Origin: Dehalococcoidia bacterium
GTDB lineage: Bacteria; Chloroflexota; Dehalococcoidia; UBA2979
Assembly: GCA_009692705.1 (NCBI GenBank)
Contig: SHYR01000006.1
Span: 1 to 52,927 of the forward strand
DNA length: 52,927 nucleotides
Direction of reading: 5' to 3'
Shown here: in pieces, positions 45,116 through 52,927 of the stretch
Numbering within the stretch: the first letter of the stretch is position 1
Layout of the letters: each line of letters begins with the position of its first letter
The notes under the pieces: model-generated
The model's input: only the letters and a program-made list of their open reading frames with translations
What the model was told of the DNA's origin: nothing
Database searches by the model: none
Translations under genes and position numbers: made by a program

Positions 45116-45829
45116 ATGGTCGATCACACCCACGAAGCGTCGGGACTGGGGCTCTGCGGCGGCTGCCGCTGGGCGGGCATGGTCGTCAGCGGCAAGGGAT
45201 CGCGCTTCCTGCGTTGCGGGCGCTCCGACGCGGACGAGAGCTTCGCGCGCTACCCGCCGCTGCCCGTCACCGCCTGCCGTGGCTTCGAGGCACCGGCCGC
45301 GCCACGCCGCACCGCGAGGCGGCCCGCCAGCTCCGTGCTCGACGGCGCAGTCCCCGACGACGAGCTGATCACGTTCGTCGAAACGCCACCTCCGCCCGGG
45401 GGCGGTCCGCGCGCGGGCGGACCGACGCTGTTCGAGCGCGCCGGCGGCCGCGCAGCCGTTGAGCGCATCGTCGAGCGCTTCTACGACCGCATCGAGCGCG
45501 ACCCCGAGTTGCGACCGCTCTTCCCCGCCGACCTGGCCGCCGGGCTGGAGAAGCAGCGCCTCTTCCTCGAGCAGTGGCTGGGCGGCGAGGAGCGTTACTC
45601 GCAGCGCTACGGGCACCCGCGGCTGCGGCGGCGCCACTTCCCGTTCGTGATCTCGGAGCGCGCCGCCGGGCGCTGGCTGCGCCACATGGCGGAGGCGCTG
45701 CGCGAGGCCGGCGTGCCCGAGGACGCGCGCGCCGAGATGCTCGCCGGGCTGAGGCCGCTCGCGCATCACATGGTGAACGAAGGGCAGGACGTGCCGCGCG
45801 CGCCGCTGGATAGCGAACGCCTCGACTAG
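45116..45829 (+). CDS. truncated hemoglobin with N-terminal Cys-rich domain
   Basis: N-term LCGGCRWAGMVVSGKGSRFLRCGRSDADESFARYPPLPVTACRGFE; C-term TLFERAGGRAAVERIVERFYDRIERDPELRPLFPADLAAGLEKQRLFLEQWLGGEERYSQRYGHPRLRRRHFPFVISE. Confidence 0.85.
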   Translation: MVDHTHEASGLGLCGGCRWAGMVVSGKGSRFLRCGRSDADESFARYPPLPVTACRGFEAPAAPRRTARRPASSVLDGAVPDDELITFVETPPPPGGGPRAGGPTLFERAGGRAAVERIVERFYDRIERDPELRPLFPADLAAGLEKQRLFLEQWLGGEERYSQRYGHPRLRRRHFPFVISERAAGRWLRHMAEALREAGVPEDARAEMLAGLRPLAHHMVNEGQDVPRAPLDSERLD

Positions 45830-46599
45830 CCGCTCGCCGGGCCGCCCGCGCCGCCGTCCGCGCGCGGCACCTCCGCGACGTGCAGCGCCACCGTGCCGAG
45901 CATCATCACCCGCACCTGCGTGACCGCGAAGCCCGCGCGGCGCAGCGCGGCGGTCAGCTCCAACGGCGTCAGGAAGTGGTCCACCGACACCGGCAGGTAG
46001 GCGTAGGCGCTGGCGTGGCCGGAGATCACCCGCCCCAGCAGCGGCACGACGTAGCGCAGGTGCAGCCGGATCAGCGGCCGCAGCCACCCGCGCTCCAGCC
46101 TCGGGATCTCGAGCACCGCGAGCCGCCCCCCGGGCCGCAGCACGCGCCGCGCCTCCGCCAGCGCGACGTCGAGCGCGGGCACGTTGCGCAGCACGAACGC
46201 CGCGCACCACGCGTCGACGGAGCCGCCGGCGAGCGGCAGCCGCGTGGCGTCGCCGAGCGCGAACGCTGCCTCGCGCGCGCCCGCGCGCGCCGCCTTGCGG
46301 CGCGCGTGCGCGAGCATCGGCGCTGCGAAGTCGAGGCCCAGCACCATGCCGGCGCCGGCGCGTGCGCACGCCAGCGCGAGATCGCCGGTGCCGCTCCCGA
46401 CATCGACCACGCGGTCGCCGGGCCGCACCAGCAGGCGGGCGGCGAGCCGCCGCCAGGCGTGGTGGCGGCCGCCGGTGATCAGCGCGTTCATGAGGTCGTA
46501 GCGGGCGGCGATCTCGCCAAACATGCCGCGCACGTAGCCCGCGCGGTCCGCGCCCGCCTCGAACAGCCCGCTGGCCGGCTCCCCACCACGTTCGCTCAT
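45826..46599 (-). CDS. ubiE: demethylmenaquinone/ubiquinone methyltransferase, UbiE family
   Basis: VRGMFGEIAARYDLMNALITGGRHHAWRRLAARLL, VVDVGSGTGDLALACARAG. Confidence 0.85.
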   Translation of the reverse strand: MSERGGEPASGLFEAGADRAGYVRGMFGEIAARYDLMNALITGGRHHAWRRLAARLLVRPGDRVVDVGSGTGDLALACARAGAGMVLGLDFAAPMLAHARRKAARAGAREAAFALGDATRLPLAGGSVDAWCAAFVLRNVPALDVALAEARRVLRPGGRLAVLEIPRLERGWLRPLIRLHLRYVVPLLGRVISGHASAYAYLPVSVDHFLTPLELTAALRRAGFAVTQVRVMMLGTVALHVAEVPRADGGAGGPASG

Positions 46600-46688
46600 G
46601 CGCGCGAGCGTACGGCAGGCGTGGGCAGCGGACACGGCTCGAATCGGCATCTGGCCGATTGTGGAACACTCGCTCAGGCGATTGCGCG

Positions 46689-46700
46689 GAACTGGTGTTC
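46689..46700. promoter_or_regulatory. candidate SOS (LexA) box GAAC-N4-GTTC
   Basis: GAACTGGTGTTC, 21 bp before TATACT (46721-46726), upstream of nurA. Confidence 0.5.
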
Positions 46701-46785
46701 TGTTCTCCCCTACAGCTTGCTATACTGCGCGCCGTATCGCGCCGTGCAGCACGCCGAACCCGCGTGCCCGCCCCCGGAAGCCGCC

Positions 46786-47808
46786 ATGCCGTTGCGCCTG
46801 CTGCCCTGGGCCCCCGAGTACGGCACCTCGATGCAGTTCGACGCCGACGAGGCCGCCGAGGCCACCGGCGCCGTCGATGCCACGGTCGAGCGCGCGCAGT
46901 GGGCCCCGGTCGACCCGGCGGGCGAGCCGCCGCACGCGCTACAGGTGGTCGACGGCGTGCGGCGCGCGGAGGCGCACGCGATGGACGACGACGCGAACGG
47001 CGAGCCGCTGTGCGGGCTGTTCGGCTCCTTCGCCGTCGGCGTGGTGCGCTGCGAGGACGGCCACGCCTCGATCCCGGAGCCGCAGCTGCGCGTCGAACGT
47101 CGCTACCTGCAGGCCGGCGGCGACCCGCGTCACCGCGAGGTTCCGGCCGGCGACGCCACGCTGCTGTTCCGCGCCGAGGTGCCGGAGGGCGCCCGCAGCG
47201 CCAACGCGCTCGTCGATGCGCTCAACCGCGCGATGCTCGACGAGGAGGCGAAGCTCGCCGAGGAGCTGTCGCGCGACGCCGCCACGCTCACGTTCGTGGA
47301 CGGTCCGCTGCGCACGCTGCGCGCGCCGGGCCAGCACGTGGTCGGCTACGTGAAGCGCATCCACAACTGGTACCTCGACGCCGAGCAGCTGCGCATCCTG
47401 CCGCGGCTGGCGGTGGGGCAGCGCACGCCGCTCTTCCGCATCACCAGCCACGACGGCCGCGAGCGCTACTCGTGGTACCTGCGGCTCGCGGACCTCGGCG
47501 ACCGCTACCACACCCTCGGTGGCGTGATGCGGCTGGAGGCGCCGGGCGCGCAGCCGCCGCACGCGGCGGTCGTGCTGGCGGACCAGTCGACGCTGGCGCT
47601 GCCGCGGCTCGCCTCCTCACCGGTGCGCGACCCGCGTGCGCCGCAGAACCTCACGCCGGTGGGCGCGCTGGAGCGGGTGCTCACGCACCGGCTCGGCGAC
47701 CGCCGCTGGCTGCGCCGGCTGCTCGCGGCCGCCGTCGGCGAGGGCGCCGACGCGGTCGCCGCGGCCTCGGCACTGGTGCACGCGAATGCGAAAGGTGGCG
47801 CGGCATGA
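46786..47808 (+). CDS. nurA: NurA-like 5'-3' nuclease
   Basis: QVVDGVRRAEAHAM, LTFVDGPLRTL, GYVKRIHNWYL, adjacent to HerA-like ATPase with ATGA overlap. Confidence 0.8.
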   Translation: MPLRLLPWAPEYGTSMQFDADEAAEATGAVDATVERAQWAPVDPAGEPPHALQVVDGVRRAEAHAMDDDANGEPLCGLFGSFAVGVVRCEDGHASIPEPQLRVERRYLQAGGDPRHREVPAGDATLLFRAEVPEGARSANALVDALNRAMLDEEAKLAEELSRDAATLTFVDGPLRTLRAPGQHVVGYVKRIHNWYLDAEQLRILPRLAVGQRTPLFRITSHDGRERYSWYLRLADLGDRYHTLGGVMRLEAPGAQPPHAAVVLADQSTLALPRLASSPVRDPRAPQNLTPVGALERVLTHRLGDRRWLRRLLAAAVGEGADAVAAASALVHANAKGGAA

Positions 47809-49556
47809 CCGCTGCCGGCTCCCCCGGCTCCGCCAACGGCAGGCACGAGGCGGCCACGGCGACCGCCGACCAGCGCGCCGGGCTCGTGCTCGGCACGGAG
47901 CGCGAGGCCTCCACGCCGCTCGGCTTCTGGGTCTACGTCGACCCCGACCGCTACCTCCAGCTCGACGACGTCGTGCATGTACAGACCCCGCTACCGGACG
48001 GGCAGCTCGTCGATCTCTACGGCGTGGTGGACGAAGTGCGCGCACACCAGGAGGGCGTGAGCTTCACCTCCGACGTCGCGCTCGCCGTCGAGGGCGTGCT
48101 GCCGGTGCAGTCGGTGGTCTCCGCGCACGTCGCGGTGACGCGCGTGGAGCCCGAGATCTACGTGCCGCCGCTGCCCGGCCTGCCGGTCGCCATCGCCACC
48201 GGCGCGGTGCGCGAAACGGCGCTCTTCGCCGACCGCATGAAGCGGCAGCTCGCCTTCGGGCTCTCGCGCACGCTCGAGCCGGTGATCGGCAACCTCGATT
48301 TCCTCGACGGCACCAGCGGCGCGCACGTCAGCATCTCCGGCATCTCCGGCGTGGCGACCAAGACCTCGTACGCGACCTTCCTGCTCTACTCTCTGTTCGA
48401 GGGCAAGGCGCTGGGCGCGCGCGCGGCGAACGCGAAGGCCGTGATCTTCAACGTCAAGGGCGAGGACCTGCTGTTCCTCGACCAACCGAGCACCGAGCTC
48501 GACGACGGCGAGCGCGCCAAGTACGAGCGCCTCGGCCTGCCCGCGCGGCCGTTCGCCTCGGTCGCCTTCTTCGCCCCGGTGCGCCGCGGGCCGCACGCGC
48601 TGCCGGAGACCGGCACGCGGCAGGAGGGCGTCACCGGCTTCTTCTGGACGCTGCGCGAGTTCTGCGAGCGCGGCTACCTCCGCTACCTCTTCGCCGACGC
48701 CGACCCGGAGCTCTCGCAACTCACCTACGTCGTGGACTCCGTGGCGGCGCAACTGGCGAAGGCGGTGGCGGACCCCGGCCATCCTCGCGGGCCGAACGTC
48801 CTGATCGGCGGACGGCTGCGCCGCAACTTCGACGAGCTGATCAACGCGATCGAGGAGCAGACCGACCCCGACAAGGGCGGCGACTGGGCAGGGCACGGCA
48901 ACAGCGCCGCCACCCTCGGCACGATCCGCGCCTTCATGCGCCGGCTGCGCGCGGCCGGACAGCACGTCGGGCACCTGCTGCGAGGCGACGAGTTCGAGCA
49001 CCCGGACGAGCACCGCGTGGACCTCGCGCGCAAGCAGGTGACGGTGGTCGACCTGCACCGCCTGCACGACCGCGCGCAGCGCTTCGTCGTCGGTGTGCTG
49101 CTCAGCAACCTGATGGAGGAGCGCGAGGCGCAGGGCGGCGCCGATCGCCCGCCTCCGGTCTTCATCGTCGTCGACGAGCTGAACAAGTACGCCCCGCGCG
49201 ACGGGCACAGCCCGATCAAGGACGTGCTGCTGGACATCGCGGAGCGCGGGCGCTCGCTGGGGCTGATCCTGATCGGCGCGCAGCAGACCGCCAGCGAGGT
49301 GGAGCCGCGCGTGGTCTCCAACAGCGCCTTCCGCGTCGTCGGCCGCCTCGACGCCGCCGAGGCGCAGCGCAGCGAGTACCGCTTCCTCACGCCGCAAGCG
49401 CGCGAGCGCGCGCGGCTGCTCAAGCAGGGCTGGATGATCATGTACCAGCCGGAGCTGCCGGTGCCGCTGCTGCTGCAGTTCCCGCGCCCAGCCTGGGCGA
49501 CCAGGCCCTCCGAGGTGGAGGCCACCGCCGACGCCTTCGCCCGCTTCGACCGCTGA
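47805..49556 (+). CDS. herA: HerA-like ATPase/helicase
   Basis: VSISGISGVATKTSYATFLL (Walker A), PPPVFIVVDELNKYAP (Walker B), RGRSLGLILIGAQQTASEVEPRVVSNSAFRVVGRLD. Confidence 0.85.
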   Translation: MTAAGSPGSANGRHEAATATADQRAGLVLGTEREASTPLGFWVYVDPDRYLQLDDVVHVQTPLPDGQLVDLYGVVDEVRAHQEGVSFTSDVALAVEGVLPVQSVVSAHVAVTRVEPEIYVPPLPGLPVAIATGAVRETALFADRMKRQLAFGLSRTLEPVIGNLDFLDGTSGAHVSISGISGVATKTSYATFLLYSLFEGKALGARAANAKAVIFNVKGEDLLFLDQPSTELDDGERAKYERLGLPARPFASVAFFAPVRRGPHALPETGTRQEGVTGFFWTLREFCERGYLRYLFADADPELSQLTYVVDSVAAQLAKAVADPGHPRGPNVLIGGRLRRNFDELINAIEEQTDPDKGGDWAGHGNSAATLGTIRAFMRRLRAAGQHVGHLLRGDEFEHPDEHRVDLARKQVTVVDLHRLHDRAQRFVVGVLLSNLMEEREAQGGADRPPPVFIVVDELNKYAPRDGHSPIKDVLLDIAERGRSLGLILIGAQQTASEVEPRVVSNSAFRVVGRLDAAEAQRSEYRFLTPQARERARLLKQGWMIMYQPELPVPLLLQFPRPAWATRPSEVEATADAFARFDR

Positions 49557-49578
49557 CTCTCCGGGAAGGACGACCGAC

Positions 49579-49965
49579 ATGACAACCAATTCCGCACTTA
49601 CTCCACCTGAACTCGCAGACATGTACGCACCGGTGATGGATCGCGACTGGTGCTCTGACGGGGAAGGGAAGACCAACCTTTGTGCGCAGATCGGGCTTGA
49701 GTTCCTGCCAGACGACGCTGGCGACCGAGTACTCCTGCACCTACTGCGGACGTTACCGCCAGTGATGCGCTGGACAGTGGAGGCACGCACCGGTGTGTGG
49801 CGTGGCCGGAGTCCAACGCGAGCCGAGCAGAGGTTCACCTCAATCGCCGAGGACATACCCGGGCTAGCCGCTTCCGACGTTGAAGTGCTGTACGACGCGG
49901 GGCTGATTCTCCTGCGAGCAGAAACCGCAGCTACCGGCGTGCGCTTCGCGCAGCACGCGAACTAG
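49579..49965 (+). CDS. hypothetical protein, 128 aa, between herA and sbcD
   Basis: GGGAAGGACGACCGACATG start context; lower-GC codon usage than flanks. Confidence 0.6.
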   Translation: MTTNSALTPPELADMYAPVMDRDWCSDGEGKTNLCAQIGLEFLPDDAGDRVLLHLLRTLPPVMRWTVEARTGVWRGRSPTRAEQRFTSIAEDIPGLAASDVEVLYDAGLILLRAETAATGVRFAQHAN

Positions 49966-49982
49966 GCGACCGGTAGACGGCG

Positions 49983-51161
49983 ATGCGCTTCCTGCACACC
50001 GCCGACTGGCACCTCGGCCGCACGATGCGCGGGCGCAGCCGCGCCGCCGAGTTCGAGGCCGTGTTCGCGGAGCTGGCCGCGATCGTGCGCGCCGAGCGCA
50101 TCGACGTGATGCTGGTGTGCGGCGACATCTGGGACACCGCCTCGCCGGCGCCGGAGTCGGACCGCCTGCTGTATGAGGCGCTGCGCGAGTTCATCGGCCT
50201 CCGCGTGCAGGTGGTGCTGATCGCCGGCAACCACGACAGCCCGCGCAAGCTGGAGGCGCTGGGGCGGCTCTCCGACCTGCTCGGCGTCTACACACAGCCC
50301 TACGTGAAGCGCCCCGACGGCGGCGGCGTGCTCCCGCTGCGCGCCGGCGAGGAGGTCGCGAGCATCGCCGCGATCCCGTGGATCCCGGAGGGCCGCCTGA
50401 TCGATGCCGAGGAGGTGCTGGGGCCGGAGGCCGAACGCCACCAGCAGTACGCCGACCGCGCCGCCGCGATCTACCGCGCGAGCTGCGCGGGGCTGACGCC
50501 GGAGACGATCAACATCGTCGCCGGGCACCTCTTCGTGGACGGCGCGCGGCTCGCCGCCACCGATCGCTCGGAGCGGCTGCTGCACATCGGCCGCGCCTAC
50601 GGGGTGAACGCCGCCGCCCTGCCCTCGACGCCGCAGTACATCGCGCTCGGGCACATCCACCGCCCGCAGCCGCTCGCCGCCGTCGCCGCGCCCGCGGCCT
50701 ACTCCGGCTCGCTGCTCCAGCTCGACTTCGGCGAGCTCGGCCAGCAGAAGAGCGTGCGCATCGTCGACGCGCACCCCGGCCGCCCGGTCGAGCAGCGCGA
50801 GCTGCTGCTGAGCGCCGGCCGCCCGCTCGTCGAGTTGCGGGGCAGCCTCGACGCCGTGCTGGCGCGCGCGCAGGAGGTCGCAGGCGCCTACGTGCGGGTG
50901 CGCCTGGAGATGGAGCGGCCGGAGCCCGGGCTGGCGCAGCGCGTGCGCGACGCGATCCCGCTCGCGGTGGAGGTGCGGCTGGAGTTCGCGGCGGCCCCTG
51001 AGCAGGCGCCGGGATCGCAGCTCGCGCACCTCAGCCCGGCGGAGCTATTCGCTCGCTACTACCGCTCGCAGCACGGCGCGGAACCGGCGCCGGAGTTGCT
51101 GGTGCTGTTCGCCAGGCTGTTCGAAGAGGCGACGCGCCTCGAGACCGGGGCGATCGCGTGA
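49983..51161 (+). CDS. sbcD: exonuclease SbcCD subunit D (Mre11-like)
   Basis: MRFLHTADWHLGRTMRGRSRAAEF, VCGDIWDTASPAPESD, IAGNHDSPRKLEALG, ALGHIHRPQ. Confidence 0.95.
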   Translation: MRFLHTADWHLGRTMRGRSRAAEFEAVFAELAAIVRAERIDVMLVCGDIWDTASPAPESDRLLYEALREFIGLRVQVVLIAGNHDSPRKLEALGRLSDLLGVYTQPYVKRPDGGGVLPLRAGEEVASIAAIPWIPEGRLIDAEEVLGPEAERHQQYADRAAAIYRASCAGLTPETINIVAGHLFVDGARLAATDRSERLLHIGRAYGVNAAALPSTPQYIALGHIHRPQPLAAVAAPAAYSGSLLQLDFGELGQQKSVRIVDAHPGRPVEQRELLLSAGRPLVELRGSLDAVLARAQEVAGAYVRVRLEMERPEPGLAQRVRDAIPLAVEVRLEFAAAPEQAPGSQLAHLSPAELFARYYRSQHGAEPAPELLVLFARLFEEATRLETGAIA

Positions 51162-51176
51162 AGGCGATCGCGTGAA
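51149..51176. repeat. perfect 14-bp tandem duplication at sbcD/sbcC junction
   Basis: GGCGATCGCGTGAA x2. Confidence 0.9.
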
Positions 51177-52927
51177 ACCGCTGCGCCTCGAGCTGCGGGG
51201 GTTCACCGCCTTCCGCGAGACCGCGGTCGTGGAGTTCGGCGCGCGGCGGCTGTTCGTGATTACCGGCCCGACCGGCGCCGGCAAGTCCTCGCTGCTGGAT
51301 GCGATCACGTGGGCGCTCTACGGGCAGGTGCCGCGCGTGGGCACGGCCACGCTCCAGTTGATCACCCACGGCGAACGCTCAATGGCGGTGCGCTTCGACT
51401 TCACCGCGCGCGGCGAGACCTACCGCGTGAGCCGCCACGCGCCCGCCACCACCGGCACACGCCTCGAGCGGCTGACGGCGGACGGCGCGTGGACACCTGT
51501 CAGCGACCGCGCGCGCGACGTCACCGCGCAGGTGACCCAGATCCTCGGCCTCGACTACCAGACCTTCACGCGCACGATCGTGCTGCCCCAGGGCGCCTTC
51601 GATTCCTTCCTGCGCGGCGACGAGAAGGGGCGGCGCGCGATCCTCAGCCGCCTGCTCGGCCTCGATACCTACGAGGCGGTGCGACGCGCGGCGCAAGCCC
51701 GCGCGAAGCACGACGCGGAGCTGGGTGACGCGCTCAACCAGCTCATGGCCCGGCTCACGCTCGCCGCGCCCGGCACGCTGCAGCAGCTCGAGCGCGAGTG
51801 CGGGCAACTGGAGACGAGCGCCGCCGCGTTCGCCGCCCGCCGCCAGTCGTTGGCCGCGCTGCGCACGCTCGCCCGCGCAGCCGAGGAGGCGCAGCGCGCG
51901 CTCGATGCCACCAGCACGGCCGTCGCCGACGCGGCGTCCGGGCTGGCGACGGCGGAGCACGCCGGCGCGCAGTCCGCGGCAGCGCTCGCGGACACGCAGC
52001 AGCGACGCCACGCCCTCGCCGCCGAGCGCACCCGCCTCGACTACGACGTCGGGCAGCACCAGCGGCTGCGCGAACGGGTAGCGACATTGCGGCGCCGCGA
52101 CGCCGCGCGCACCGCGGCCGCCGCGGCGGTGCAAGCCCTCGCGGAGGCGGATACTGGCCAGCGCCGCGCGCTCGACGTGGTGCAGCGCCGGCACGCGCAG
52201 CGCTCGGCCGCCGCCACCGCGCTCGCAGACGCCGAGCGTGCGCTGGCGGCGGCCGCCGCTGGCGCGGAAGCCGTGGCGCGGCGGCTGCGGCGCGAAGCGG
52301 AGGAGGCGGAATCCGCGCGCGAGGCCGCCATCACCGCGGCGGCCGCCGGCGACCGCCGCGCGCAGGCGCTGCAGTCGCTCGCGACCCGGGCCGAGGAGGC
52401 GGCGCGCCAGCAGGTCGCGACGCAACAGACCGCGGCGAAGGCGCGCCGTGCCCTCGCCACCGCCGAGCGAGCGCACGCAGCCACCGTGCGCGCGCTGCAC
52501 GACGCGGAGGCCACGCTCGTCGCCCGGCGCGAGGCGCTCGACGCCGCGCGCGTGCGCGACGCCGCGGCGGCACTGCGCCACGTGCTCAAGCCCGGCGACC
52601 CCTGCCCCGTCTGCGGCGAGCCGCTGCTCCGCATCCCGCCCGCCGTCGCGGTCGACATCGACGAGGCGAGCGCGGCGTGCCAGCACGCGGAGCGCGATGC
52701 CGCCGCCGCGCGCGCGCAGCAGGCGGAGAGCAGCACGCGGCTCGTGCGCACCACCGCCTCGGCGGAGCACGCGCAGGACGCGCTCGACGCCGCGATCGTC
52801 CGGCTGACGGAGATCGACGCCGCGGTCGCCGCCCAGCGCGTCGAGCGCGCGCAGCTCGCCGCCGCAGTCGCAGTCGCGACCGCCGAGGCCGCTGCCGCGC
52901 GGCACGCCGCCACCGCGCAGCAGCGCG
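51172..52927 (+). CDS. sbcC: exonuclease SbcCD subunit C (Rad50-like), partial at window end
   Basis: VKPLRLELRGFTAFRETAVVEFGARRLFVITGPTGAGKSSLLDAITWALYG; Zn-hook CPVCG. Not in supplied ORF track because it is open at the window edge. Confidence 0.93.
   Translation, partial: MKPLRLELRGFTAFRETAVVEFGARRLFVITGPTGAGKSSLLDAITWALYGQVPRVGTATLQLITHGERSMAVRFDFTARGETYRVSRHAPATTGTRLERLTADGAWTPVSDRARDVTAQVTQILGLDYQTFTRTIVLPQGAFDSFLRGDEKGRRAILSRLLGLDTYEAVRRAAQARAKHDAELGDALNQLMARLTLAAPGTLQQLERECGQLETSAAAFAARRQSLAALRTLARAAEEAQRALDATSTAVADAASGLATAEHAGAQSAAALADTQQRRHALAAERTRLDYDVGQHQRLRERVATLRRRDAARTAAAAAVQALAEADTGQRRALDVVQRRHAQRSAAATALADAERALAAAAAGAEAVARRLRREAEEAESAREAAITAAAAGDRRAQALQSLATRAEEAARQQVATQQTAAKARRALATAERAHAATVRALHDAEATLVARREALDAARVRDAAAALRHVLKPGDPCPVCGEPLLRIPPAVAVDIDEASAACQHAERDAAAARAQQAESSTRLVRTTASAEHAQDALDAAIVRLTEIDAAVAAQRVERAQLAAAVAVATAEAAAARHAATAQQR

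Noticed and set aside
1-52927. CRISPR arrays, tRNA/rRNA genes, transposases, integrases or phage modules
   Set aside because: Reading both strands I found no regularly spaced repeats, tRNA-like cloverleafs, or mobile-element proteins; I cannot exclude a divergent tRNA without tRNAscan.

Overview
High-GC bacterial chromosomal window, gene-dense with mostly operonic genes; gene content suggests Chloroflexota, but I could not test this. Main blocks: gatC (5' edge); SAM methyltransferase; class A PBP; APC permease; an ethylmalonyl-CoA/malyl-CoA type carbon locus (Mcl, malate/succinate thiokinase A/B, one-cluster ferredoxin, then mesaconyl-CoA hydratase and a methylsuccinyl-CoA-dehydrogenase-like ACAD on the opposite strand), split by a frameshifted AbiJ-like abortive-infection gene; CnoX-type thioredoxin; orphan Dpp permeases; a 5'-truncated geranylgeranyl reductase; transaldolase, SDR/HAD and tandem aminotransferases; M1 aminopeptidase; TPP-riboswitch-controlled thiamine ABC transporter; MFS transporters; truncated hemoglobin with a Cys-rich N-terminal domain; UbiE; and a NurA-HerA-(small ORF)-SbcD-SbcC DNA end-resection operon with a candidate SOS box. 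The strongest novel signal is at 32376-32795 (minus strand): a thioredoxin-fold lipoprotein whose CxxC motif reads TGA-GTG-CCC-TGA (UxxU), with an 8-bp hairpin at bSECIS-like spacing. This is a candidate double-selenocysteine extracytoplasmic thioredoxin, encoded directly upstream of a membrane-anchored cytochrome c that is itself interrupted by an in-frame TAG. I also see a recurrent TANNNT-N6-start-codon architecture (leaderless transcription), a 14-bp duplication that uncouples sbcD from sbcC, and a set of 1-nt indels that looks at least partly like sequencing error.
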